Source: Chloroflexota bacterium | Lineage (GTDB): Bacteria; Chloroflexota; Limnocylindria; P2-11E | Length of the DNA stretch: 41,468 nucleotides | Assembly: GCA_005883775.1 (NCBI GenBank) | Contig: VBEU01000056.1 | Coordinates: 1-41,468 of the forward strand | Reading direction: 5' to 3' | Part shown: piece by piece, positions 31,860 to 41,468 of the stretch | Layout of the letters: each line of letters begins with the position of its first letter | How positions within the stretch are numbered: the stretch's first letter is position 1 | Position numbers and translations under genes: made by a program | Notes under the pieces: model-generated | What the model saw: the letters and a program-made list of their open reading frames with translations, nothing else | The model's database searches: none | What the model was told of the DNA's origin: nothing

Positions 31860-32336
31860 TTACCGCTTTGATTTCGCCCAGCCCGCCGCAGAAGCCGCAC
31901 GCCGTTCGATGATCCCGCGCTGGTCCGCGCGGACGTCCGGAAGATCCGCCGGGTCGAAGGCGCGGAGCTCGACGAGCTCGCTCGACAACCGCTCAATGCC
32001 TCCGACCGGCCGGTACGCATACACGATCTCGACGCGTTGCCAGCGATAGCCCTGATTTGCTTCGAGGATCGGCCCGACCTCGATGTCGATACCGGTCTCC
32101 TCGCGGACCTCTCGCGCCAGCGCCTCTTCCAGCCGCTCGCGCGGCGAGAGGAACCCACCCAGGAAACGCCACTCCGGGGCACCAAAGCGATGGCGCGCCA
32201 GGATCACGTGGCCGTTTGGATCGACGCCAAGCCCAACGACACCGACGAGAAATCGCGCCTGCGTGCGGTCCAAGATGCGCCGCTGCCAGCGCACGGGAAG
32301 GGCGTTATAGAAAAGGGCGAGGAGCCGAAAGAGCAC
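31860..32336 (-). CDS. Nudix hydrolase
   Basis: A 158-residue protein with a perfect Nudix box: GFLSPRERLEEALAREVREETGI fits GX5EX7REUXEEXGU. After an N-terminal amphipathic stretch (MLFRLLALFYNALPVRWQRRI) comes the core fold with GAPEWRFLGGF leading into the box. These enzymes cleave nucleoside diphosphates linked to another moiety; the substrate cannot be read from the sequence. It is upstream of the hydrolase in the same direction and divergent from the small membrane protein at 32412. No special regulatory sequence is seen in the 75-base gap, apart from a short direct repeat AGATGGTC. Confidence 0.92.
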   Translation of the reverse strand: MLFRLLALFYNALPVRWQRRILDRTQARFLVGVVGLGVDPNGHVILARHRFGAPEWRFLGGFLSPRERLEEALAREVREETGIDIEVGPILEANQGYRWQRVEIVYAYRPVGGIERLSSELVELRAFDPADLPDVRADQRGIIERRAASAAGWAKSKR

Positions 32337-32411
32337 GGAGACAGACTATGTTCGCTGGCTACAGATGGTCGGCTGCATTGAGATGGTCACCTCCGCCGAG
32401 ATAGACCGTTG

Positions 32412-32750
32412 GTGATCGCTGTGTTTTTCGCGGCGGTAATCATCAGCGCGCTCACGTTCATGTGGTCGCTGCGTTCTCGCATCCGATACCTGCGCCTGCG
32501 GCAGAGATCCGGCGATGTGCCGCCCTTTGCGAAACGGGAGGTCATTGAAGAAGCCTACCGGCGACCATGGACATTCCCGATCAGGGTCGGCGCGCTTTGG
32601 CGCGCGCAGACAGCTTGGGATCGGGTGACCCACGCTGACCCGGTGCTCGCGGCCGCCAAGCGCGAATCTGAGCGGCACCAAAAGCTCGCGTTGGTCGTCT
32701 ACGTCGCCTGTTTAGCGGCCATCTTTCTCGCGGCAGAAATCGGCCGATGA
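32412..32750 (+). CDS. Small membrane protein of unknown function
   Basis: About 112 residues. One hydrophobic helix at the N-terminus (IAVFFAAVIISALTFMWSL) and one at the C-terminus (LALVVYVACLAAIFLAAEI) flank a basic, Arg-rich middle part (SRIRYLRLRQRSGDVPPFAKREV, RRPWTFPIRVGALWRAQ). The start is either GTG 32412 or TTG 32409. I recognise no family. The orientation (divergent from the Nudix gene, convergent with the YVTN lipoprotein) makes it a single-gene unit. The two clear helices and consistent charge pattern support a real gene. Confidence 0.55.
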   Translation: MIAVFFAAVIISALTFMWSLRSRIRYLRLRQRSGDVPPFAKREVIEEAYRRPWTFPIRVGALWRAQTAWDRVTHADPVLAAAKRESERHQKLALVVYVACLAAIFLAAEIGR

Positions 32751-32774
32751 GGGCTGGCCGGATTCGTCTGGTTA

Positions 32775-33905
32775 TTACGGCCCACCTATCGGCACCGCCC
32801 CTATTCCATGCGCCTTCGGCACTGGGATCTTCTGCGTGACTGCGCGCGTCTTCACGTCGATCACATTCACCATGCCGTCGACGTTCGTGGTCGTGAGGAG
32901 TCGATCGCCCTCGGGGTCGTACGTCGTGTGAAACGGCTGCTGACCGAGCTTTGTCTCCGAGAGGACCCGACGGTCCTTCCAATCGACCCAGAGGAGGCCT
33001 GGTCCGAGGTGGTCCGAGATGACCATGAGCGATTTGTCCGCCATGAAAAAGACTCCGTCCTGGTCGACCTTCTCGGTGTGGAAGGGATAGGTACCCGGGA
33101 GATGGATCTCTTTCTTCACCGTCTTCGTGACCGGGTCGTAGATGACCATCCGGTCGGACGGCTTATCGAGGAACCCCGAGGAGCTCGACCAGACTTCACT
33201 CTGATCGGGTGTGAAGTACGCATCGTGAACGTCGCTGACCTTGATCTGCGTGATCTTGTTCGTGTCGAGGTCGTACACGCGAAGAACGTCGGCTTGCGAC
33301 GTGTTCGTGAGCGTGAACCAGAGCTCGTTCGGGCGGCTCGGCGCGATCGTGAGCACGTGCTGCGGCACGCCGACCATGAGCGGAGGAAGGGACTTCCAGG
33401 TGCCGGCCTCGAAGCGCGCGATGTAGGTGTCGTGCTCATGACCGACGAAAAGCGTCTTGCCGTCGGGGGACCACGTGATCCCGTGGGGCTGCTTCCCCAC
33501 CATCAGGCGGACGACCTCTTTCATCGAGAGGGGATCGATCACCGAGGTGGTGTTGCCCATGCGGTTGTTGACCGCGACCCACTTCCCATCGGGGGAGACT
33601 CCGAGCTGGTGCGGGAGCTTGCCGACCGCGATCTTTCCGACGAGGGCGTACGGCTCGCCGGGTCTTCCGTCGAGCACCCAGACCTGGTCGGTGCTTTCGG
33701 AGGCAACGAAGATGCGGAGCTTCGAATACAGCGGTGCGGGCGATGGCGCGGGGATCGGCGTCGGCGTGGCAGTCGGGGTCGCGACAGGTTGGACCGCGAC
33801 ACTGTCATCGATGATCGGCGCATAAGCGAGCGTCGAACCGCACGCTGCGACGACGATCGTCCCGATGATCGCGAGCGCAAAGGCGCGAACCACTTTTACC
33901 GCCAC
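32775..33905 (-). CDS. YVTN-type beta-propeller lipoprotein
   Basis: About 376 residues. The start VVRAFALAIIGTIVVAACGS has a lipobox with Cys at about residue 21, so the protein is anchored outside the membrane. A Pro/Thr-rich spacer (ATPTATPTPIPAPSPAP) leads to a beta-propeller of repeated units such as GVSPDGKWVAVNNR, ITWSPDGKTLFVGHEHD and DPEGDRLLTTTNVDG, spaced at 40-50 residues. Surface propellers of this type often bind ligands or act in redox systems, but no partner is visible. The ORF track begins at 34100, overlapping atpC; GTG 33905 (MAVKVVRAF) or GTG 33893 fits the signal peptide. It lies 67 bases after atpC, probably outside the ATP synthase operon. Confidence 0.82.
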   Translation of the reverse strand: MAVKVVRAFALAIIGTIVVAACGSTLAYAPIIDDSVAVQPVATPTATPTPIPAPSPAPLYSKLRIFVASESTDQVWVLDGRPGEPYALVGKIAVGKLPHQLGVSPDGKWVAVNNRMGNTTSVIDPLSMKEVVRLMVGKQPHGITWSPDGKTLFVGHEHDTYIARFEAGTWKSLPPLMVGVPQHVLTIAPSRPNELWFTLTNTSQADVLRVYDLDTNKITQIKVSDVHDAYFTPDQSEVWSSSSGFLDKPSDRMVIYDPVTKTVKKEIHLPGTYPFHTEKVDQDGVFFMADKSLMVISDHLGPGLLWVDWKDRRVLSETKLGQQPFHTTYDPEGDRLLTTTNVDGMVNVIDVKTRAVTQKIPVPKAHGIGAVPIGGP

Positions 33906-33972
33906 TCCACCCCACGTCCCCAGCGGCACACAGCCTAGCGGGTCAGCGAGCGCAGGTGTGTCTAACTCGCCG

Positions 33973-34386
33973 TCATCTGCGTCGGCGCCGACCCTCGCTG
34001 ACGCGCAAGCGGACCAGCGCCCGCTGGAGCTCGGCCCTGGCGCGTTGCTCGTCCGCGGCGGACGCCGGGCCCGCGGCGAGGACCTCCTGAGCGCGGTCAC
34101 GCGCCTGCTGCGCTCGACTCGCGTCGATCTCCTCAGCGTGTTCGGCCGCGTCGGTCAGCACGACCACGCGGTCACTCCGAACGTCCATGAATCCACCGAA
34201 CACGGCGAGCACTTCTTCGACGCCGCCGCGCTTCACCTTGAACTCACCCGGACCCAGGGTGGTGAAGAGCGGCGCGTGGTGCGGGAGGATCCCGACGTAG
34301 CCCTCGGTCGCCGGAGCGACGACCATGTCGACATCCTCCTCGTACACCTTGCGCTCGGGTGTGATCACTTCGAGGTGAAGAGGCAC
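33973..34386 (-). CDS. atpC: ATP synthase epsilon subunit
   Basis: A 137-residue central-stalk subunit. LHLEVITPERKVYEEDVDMVVAPATEGYVGILPHHAPLFTTLGPGEF is the N-terminal beta-sandwich signature; the helical end (RAELQRALVRLRVSEGRRRRR) is strongly basic. It inhibits ATP hydrolysis and links gamma to the c-ring. GTG start 4 bases after the atpD stop. Last gene of the operon. Confidence 0.96.
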   Translation of the reverse strand: MPLHLEVITPERKVYEEDVDMVVAPATEGYVGILPHHAPLFTTLGPGEFKVKRGGVEEVLAVFGGFMDVRSDRVVVLTDAAEHAEEIDASRAQQARDRAQEVLAAGPASAADEQRARAELQRALVRLRVSEGRRRRR

Positions 34387-34390
34387 TAGC

Positions 34391-36698
<2,308 letters not shown>

Positions 36699-36701
36699 GG
36701 G

Positions 36702-38318
<1,617 letters not shown>

Positions 38319-38329
38319 GTGTATCCCCC

Positions 38330-38860
38330 TTATGAGGCGAGCTGCCGCCCGAGTGCGACGAGCTTGGCATGCACGGATGAATCGATCAGATGGTCGCCGA
38401 CCTGGACTTTCGCGCCCGCGATCAGCGTCGGGTCGACGGCGAACGTCGCGCGAAGCTTCGTCCCGGACTCGCGCTCGAGACGGCTGACGAGCTCGCGGCG
38501 CGCCGGCTCGTCAAGCGCCACGGCTGTCGTGATGCGCGCCTTGGCGATCCCTTCACGCCGGTCGACGAGATCACCGAACGCGATGGCGATCTGTGGCACG
38601 AGGGCGATCCGATCGCTCTCGAGCAGAAGGATCAGAAGCGAGCGGACGATGTCGGGCTCATCGCCAAGCGCGGAGCTGAGCGCATCGACGCGCTGCTTCA
38701 TCGGAACGGACGGGTCGCGGAGTCCCGCGATGGTGAATCGGTCGAAGACCGGAGCGAGCCTTTCGAGCGACGCGCGAAAGTCGCCGACCGTGCGTTCGTC
38801 CGACCCGAGAGCAAGAAGCGCCTCCGCGTAGCGCCGCGCCGCGGATCCGGAGAGCGCCAA
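38330..38860 (-). CDS. atpH: ATP synthase delta subunit
   Basis: A 176-residue stator subunit: [15 protein letters not shown] at the N-terminus, [16 protein letters not shown] in the middle and the C-terminal [32 protein letters not shown] motif. It joins the alpha/beta head to the b subunits. The TTG start follows the atpF stop directly (TAATTG). Confidence 0.94.
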   Translation of the reverse strand: MALSGSAARRYAEALLALGSDERTVGDFRASLERLAPVFDRFTIAGLRDPSVPMKQRVDALSSALGDEPDIVRSLLILLLESDRIALVPQIAIAFGDLVDRREGIAKARITTAVALDEPARRELVSRLERESGTKLRATFAVDPTLIAGAKVQVGDHLIDSSVHAKLVALGRQLAS

Positions 38861-39397
38861 TTAGCCCTGTTCCACAAGGTTCGCGGCGGCTTCGTCGAGA
38901 GACTGCTCGATCAGGGCGCGATGCTGCTCGGCGTCGACCTCGCGGCCCAGCACGCGGCTCGCCGCGAGGACGACCATGCCCGCGAGCTCCGATCGGAGCT
39001 GCGCGAGCGCCTGGTCATGGAGCTGGTTCGCATCTTCGCGGCCGCGTTCGCGGATGCGATCGGCCTCGGTTTTCGCCTGCGTGCGAATATCGTCCGCCGC
39101 GACCTCGGCGGCCTGCGTCGTCCGCTCGGCGATCGCCTGCGCCTCTCGCCGGGCCTCCGCGAGGAGACGCTCGATCTCGGCCTTGAGCTTCTCGCGATCG
39201 GCCTTCGCCTGCTCGGCCAGCGCCAGACCCTCACGGATCCTGCTGGCGCGGGTCGCGAGCATCGTCGTGATCGGGCCCCACAGCAGTCGTCGCATGAAGT
39301 AGAGGAGCAAGAGGAAATTGACGACCGAGACCAGCACCCAGAACGGGTGCACGGTCGGTACGAAGACCTCTTCCTGGAATCCGGGGCTGAACAGCAC
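38861..39397 (-). CDS. atpF: ATP synthase b subunit
   Basis: A 178-residue peripheral stalk subunit with one N-terminal helix (VLVSVVNFLLLLYFMRRLLWG) and a long charged helix (EQAKADREKLKAEIERLLAEARREAQAI) that dimerises. Only one b-type gene is present, so the stalk is a homodimer. The GTG start has its ribosome-binding site GGAGGT 7 bases upstream, but that lies in the 3' arm of a perfect hairpin (39403-39422), suggesting limited translation relative to atpE. Confidence 0.95.
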   Translation of the reverse strand: MLFSPGFQEEVFVPTVHPFWVLVSVVNFLLLLYFMRRLLWGPITTMLATRASRIREGLALAEQAKADREKLKAEIERLLAEARREAQAIAERTTQAAEVAADDIRTQAKTEADRIRERGREDANQLHDQALAQLRSELAGMVVLAASRVLGREVDAEQHRALIEQSLDEAAANLVEQG

Positions 39398-39402
39398 TTA
39401 CA

Positions 39403-39422
39403 GCACCTCCGCCAGGAGGTGC
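39403..39422 (-). promoter_or_regulatory. Hairpin sequestering the atpF ribosome-binding site
   Basis: On the transcript, GCACCTCC and GGAGGTGC form a perfect 8-bp stem with a TGGC loop. The 3' arm contains GGAGGT, the atpF ribosome-binding site, 7 bases before its GTG. It lies in the only sizeable gap (62 bases) of the operon after atpE. Expected effects are lower b-subunit synthesis and perhaps 3' protection of atpE mRNA (inference). Confidence 0.7.
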
Positions 39423-39459
39423 ACGTATTGGTTCCGACGAGTGGAACGAGACGGACCCA

Positions 39460-39687
39460 TTACGGGTGCGTCAGGAAGATGAGCAGGATCCCCACGACGA
39501 GCGAGAGCACGCCGAGCCCTTCGGCCAGGCCCGCACCGAGGATGAGGTTATTCCGAATGAGGGGCGCCGCATCCGGATTGCGGCCGATCGCCTCGGACGA
39601 CTTCGCTGTCGCGATGCCCAGACCGATACCCACCCCAAGGACCGCGAAGCCGACGGCGATGCCGGCGGCCAGCCAACCGAGATTCAT
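39460..39687 (-). CDS. atpE: ATP synthase c subunit
   Basis: A 75-residue two-helix ring subunit. The glycine-rich first helix has GVGIGLGIATAKSSEAIGRNPDAA with the loop RNP, and the second helix holds the ion-binding Glu in GAGLAEGLGVLSLVV. The residues that mark Na+ rings (Gln in helix 1 and the ES/ET-x-x-Y set) are not seen, so a proton-driven enzyme is expected. Its ATG overlaps the atpB stop (ATGA) and has a strong exposed ribosome-binding site. Confidence 0.96.
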   Translation of the reverse strand: MNLGWLAAGIAVGFAVLGVGIGLGIATAKSSEAIGRNPDAAPLIRNNLILGAGLAEGLGVLSLVVGILLIFLTHP

Positions 39688-40610
39688 GCGTGCGATTCCT
39701 CCTTTGTCGTTGTCGCGTGGTTTTCGCCCGATTCGCCATGCGCTTCGTGGGATTCCGTCGCGAGGACGAAGTAGAGCAGCGTCAGTATCGAGAAGATGAC
39801 GGCTTGGAGCAGACCGATGAACATCTCGAACCCGGCGAACAGGAGAAGAACGGGAATCGCGACCACGTAGAGCACTGCGGCCATCACCACGAGCATCACC
39901 TCGCCGCCAAAGACATTTCCCCAGAGTCGCGCGGTGAGCGTCAGGATCCGGATGACCTCAGCGAGGAACTCGATGAAGCCAACGAATATCAGCAGCCCTC
40001 CCAGAAAGGGACCCTCCTTGAGCGATTCGAGGTTCAGCCAGCGCTTGAAGTAGCCTCGACCGAGCGTTCGAATGCCCTCTGCCTGATAGCCAACGAAGGC
40101 GACGATGGCGAGACCGAGCGTGATGTGGTAGTCGGCTGTGGGCGCATGCAACAGAGGGATCTGCCCGACGAGGGGCACCACGCTCAACCAGTTTGAAAGA
40201 AGGATGAAGAGAAAGAGCGTCCCAACCAGGGGGACGTACTTCGCCGCTGCTCGCCCGCCGGTGTCAACGACGAAGTCGTGAAGCGTTTGAACGGTGACTT
40301 CTAGGGCTCCCTGGAGTCCGCTGGGTACCAGCGTCAACCTTCGGGTGCCGACGAAGGAGAGGGCAATAAGGAGCGCCATAACGATCCACATCGTGAGGTG
40401 CGAGTTCGAGATCGAAAGGTCCTCACCAAATGGGTGGAAGAGGGGCTCGCCGGACAGCATGCGGAGAATCCGCTGGGGCGTGATGTCTGGCCAGGTGGGT
40501 AGTCCAAAGACGATCCAGCCGACGCCGACCATGACCAAGTCGATGGCGACTAGGCCCGCGAGAAGGGTCATGGGCGGAAGTGACATGAGCGACCTATCGA
40601 TCGTCCGCAT
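39684..40610 (-). CDS. atpB: ATP synthase a subunit
   Basis: A 308-residue membrane stator. The essential Arg is in LTLTARLWGNVFGGEVMLV, next to LIFVGFIEFLAEVIR. APTADYHITLGLAIVAF is the conserved helix-3/4 region, and the C-terminal helices end in a His/Glu-rich tail (ESHEAHGESGENH). ATG 40610 is chosen: it overlaps the atpZ stop as TGATG; the TTG at 40613 in the ORF track is less likely. Confidence 0.96.
   Translation of the reverse strand: MRTIDRSLMSLPPMTLLAGLVAIDLVMVGVGWIVFGLPTWPDITPQRILRMLSGEPLFHPFGEDLSISNSHLTMWIVMALLIALSFVGTRRLTLVPSGLQGALEVTVQTLHDFVVDTGGRAAAKYVPLVGTLFLFILLSNWLSVVPLVGQIPLLHAPTADYHITLGLAIVAFVGYQAEGIRTLGRGYFKRWLNLESLKEGPFLGGLLIFVGFIEFLAEVIRILTLTARLWGNVFGGEVMLVVMAAVLYVVAIPVLLLFAGFEMFIGLLQAVIFSILTLLYFVLATESHEAHGESGENHATTTKEESHA
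39697..39705 (-). promoter_or_regulatory. Strong ribosome-binding site of atpE
   Basis: AAAGGAGGA on the transcript, 9 bases before the atpE ATG, inside the end of atpB. It is the best Shine-Dalgarno sequence of the operon and fits the need for many c subunits per enzyme, in contrast to the masked site of atpF. Confidence 0.75.
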
Positions 40611-40906
40611 CAACGATCTTCCTCATCCTCACCGCTCTCGCGGCGCCGCTCACGCTCTTGTATCTCGCTGTCCCAGCGCTGGCCTGCCGCCCGAGCCGAC
40701 TCTGTCGCCGTTCCCATTGGGCGCGAGAGGTAGTCGCGCAGCAAAGCGGCCATCGCGCCGGCGCCGACGATGAGGCCGAGGAGGATTCCGATCAGGAGTC
40801 CCCAGGGCTTGCTGCCGAGACGATCGTCGATCGCGTTGCCGCCGAACGTACCGGCAAGCAGAGGAACACCGATCGCCACTGCGACCTGCAGCCCCATCTT
40901 GAGCAC
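40610..40906 (-). CDS. AtpZ/AtpI-like small membrane protein
   Basis: A 98-residue protein with two helices (GLQVAVAIGVPLLAGTFGGNAIDDRLGSKPW and LLIGILLGLIVGAGAMAALL) and a charged tail. It matches the AtpI/AtpZ group that precedes many F-type operons and helps c-ring assembly or Mg2+ uptake. Start GTG 40906, with ATG 40897 as an alternative. The 162 bases upstream (40907-41068) separate it from the corA-like gene, hold no gene that I can support, and should contain the operon promoter; a TAAACT element on this strand is too weak to call. Confidence 0.82.
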   Translation of the reverse strand: MLKMGLQVAVAIGVPLLAGTFGGNAIDDRLGSKPWGLLIGILLGLIVGAGAMAALLRDYLSRPMGTATESARAAGQRWDSEIQERERRRESGEDEEDR

Positions 40907-41068
40907 GTCACCAGTTGCGATACGTCACGCTCCGCCCAACGCCGCGATTTTCTGGATCCGACCTGGCCCAGGATCGCCGCGTTGCGAGCGCGCTCCACCC
41001 GGGGTTGCGGGGTGCGGCCAGGGGCACGGTCAGTTTAGCCGAGGAACTTCGGGTAGGCGAACCGAGCG

Positions 41069-41468
41069 CTAGAGCCAGCCGCGGCGCCGGAAGTACATCA
41101 CCAGGCCGACCGCGATCAGACCCGTGACCGCCATCGACACCCAGAACAGAGGGAGCGACCCGTACGGAATGAAGCTCCAGTTCTGGCCGAAGAAGCCGGT
41201 GACGACGGTGAGGACGAGAAGAACGGTGGCGATGCTGGTGAGGACCTTCATCACCTCGTTCAGCCGGTTCGAAGCGGCCGCGAGGTACGCGTCGATCACG
41301 TTCGAGGTGAGCTCGCGAAAGGTGTCGATCTCGTCGGTGACGCGAAGGATGTGGTCGTAGACGTCCTGAAAGTACGCGCGCTTCCCGATCTCGCGCAGCT
41401 CGCGGAGGTCGCCGCGGACGAGCACCTGCAGCACATCGCGCTCAGGGGCGATCGTCTTCCGCAGCTGC
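41069..41468 (-). CDS. CorA-family divalent cation transporter, C-terminal part (cut by window end)
   Basis: The 3' end of a corA-like gene; the frame stays open to the window edge (QLRKTIAPERDVLQVLVRGD before the track's start). It has the long stalk helix (FRELTSNVIDAYLAAASNRLNEVMKVLTSIATVLL), then the pore-end motif GFFGQNW and a second helix, ending with a basic tail (YFRRRGWL). The classical selectivity motif GMN is replaced by GQN, as in some relatives, so the ion may be Mg2+, Co2+ or Zn2+. About two-thirds of the protein, including the cytoplasmic funnel, lies outside the window. Confidence 0.88.
   Translation of the reverse strand, partial: QLRKTIAPERDVLQVLVRGDLRELREIGKRAYFQDVYDHILRVTDEIDTFRELTSNVIDAYLAAASNRLNEVMKVLTSIATVLLVLTVVTGFFGQNWSFIPYGSLPLFWVSMAVTGLIAVGLVMYFRRRGWL

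Noticed and set aside
32409-32414. TTG at 32409 as the start of the small membrane protein
   Set aside because: GTG at 32412 follows directly and is a more common start; the difference is one residue.

Overview
The window is gene-dense, GC-rich bacterial chromosome. Stops and starts overlap constantly (ATGA, GTGA, TTGA), GTG and TTG starts are common, and no gap reaches 300 bases. I see no phage, insertion sequence, CRISPR or RNA gene. The gene set (high-GC F-type ATP synthase operon, SpoIID-type protein, DegS/NarL-type two-component genes, two KimA-type potassium transporters, DtxR-type regulator) suggests an uncultivated Chloroflexota-like or neighbouring Terrabacteria lineage. That placement is inference, not proof.

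Layout. (1) 1-9.3 kb: an Hsp70-like ATPase, then a potassium-related island: a KdpD-C-terminal-like sensor kinase split by a frameshift, a KdpE-like regulator, one intact KimA-type permease, two TrkA/KtrA-type nucleotide-binding proteins, a UspA protein, and a second KimA-type permease broken by a small deletion. No KdpFABC and no TrkH/KtrB channel is present, so the RCK-type proteins may act on the KimA-type transporters (inference). (2) 9.3-13.1 kb: a PrcB-like lipoprotein, a metallophosphoesterase, a divergent HisA-like barrel and RsmG on the minus strand, then a cupredoxin and hypoxanthine phosphoribosyltransferase on the plus strand. (3) 13.1-15.6 kb: a SpoIID domain fused in frame to a GT87/DUF2029-type membrane protein.

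(4) 15.6-29.6 kb: one long minus-strand gene train, read from 29.6 kb downward: ZIP transporter, MreB, WecG/TagA and GT4 glycosyltransferases, PHP phosphoesterase, flippase-like membrane protein, GT-C protein, GT2 glycosyltransferase, two paralogous GT-C-like proteins, then histidine kinase, response regulator, degenerate histidine kinase, DinB protein and a small zinc-ribbon protein. The glycan genes look like an envelope polysaccharide or lipid-linked sugar pathway beside the rod-shape actin MreB. In the two-component part, one kinase has lost its ATP-binding motifs and the regulator has Glu in place of the phosphoacceptor Asp.

(5) 29.6-32.8 kb: a DtxR-family metalloregulator divergent from the ZIP gene, with a good DtxR/IdeR-type operator between them, followed by a HicB-DinB fusion, an alpha/beta hydrolase, a Nudix hydrolase and a small membrane protein. 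(6) 32.8-40.9 kb: a YVTN-type lipoprotein downstream of a complete ATP synthase operon (atpZ/I-B-E-F-H-A-G-D-C, minus strand). Between atpE and atpF a perfect hairpin buries the atpF ribosome-binding site, whereas atpE has a strong exposed one. (7) The window ends inside a CorA-family gene.

Several genes carry small lesions (sensor kinase: 1 nt; kimA2: about 70 nt; mreB: about 66 nt in frame; SpoIID/GT87 junction). Read mapping would tell whether these are biological or assembly artefacts.
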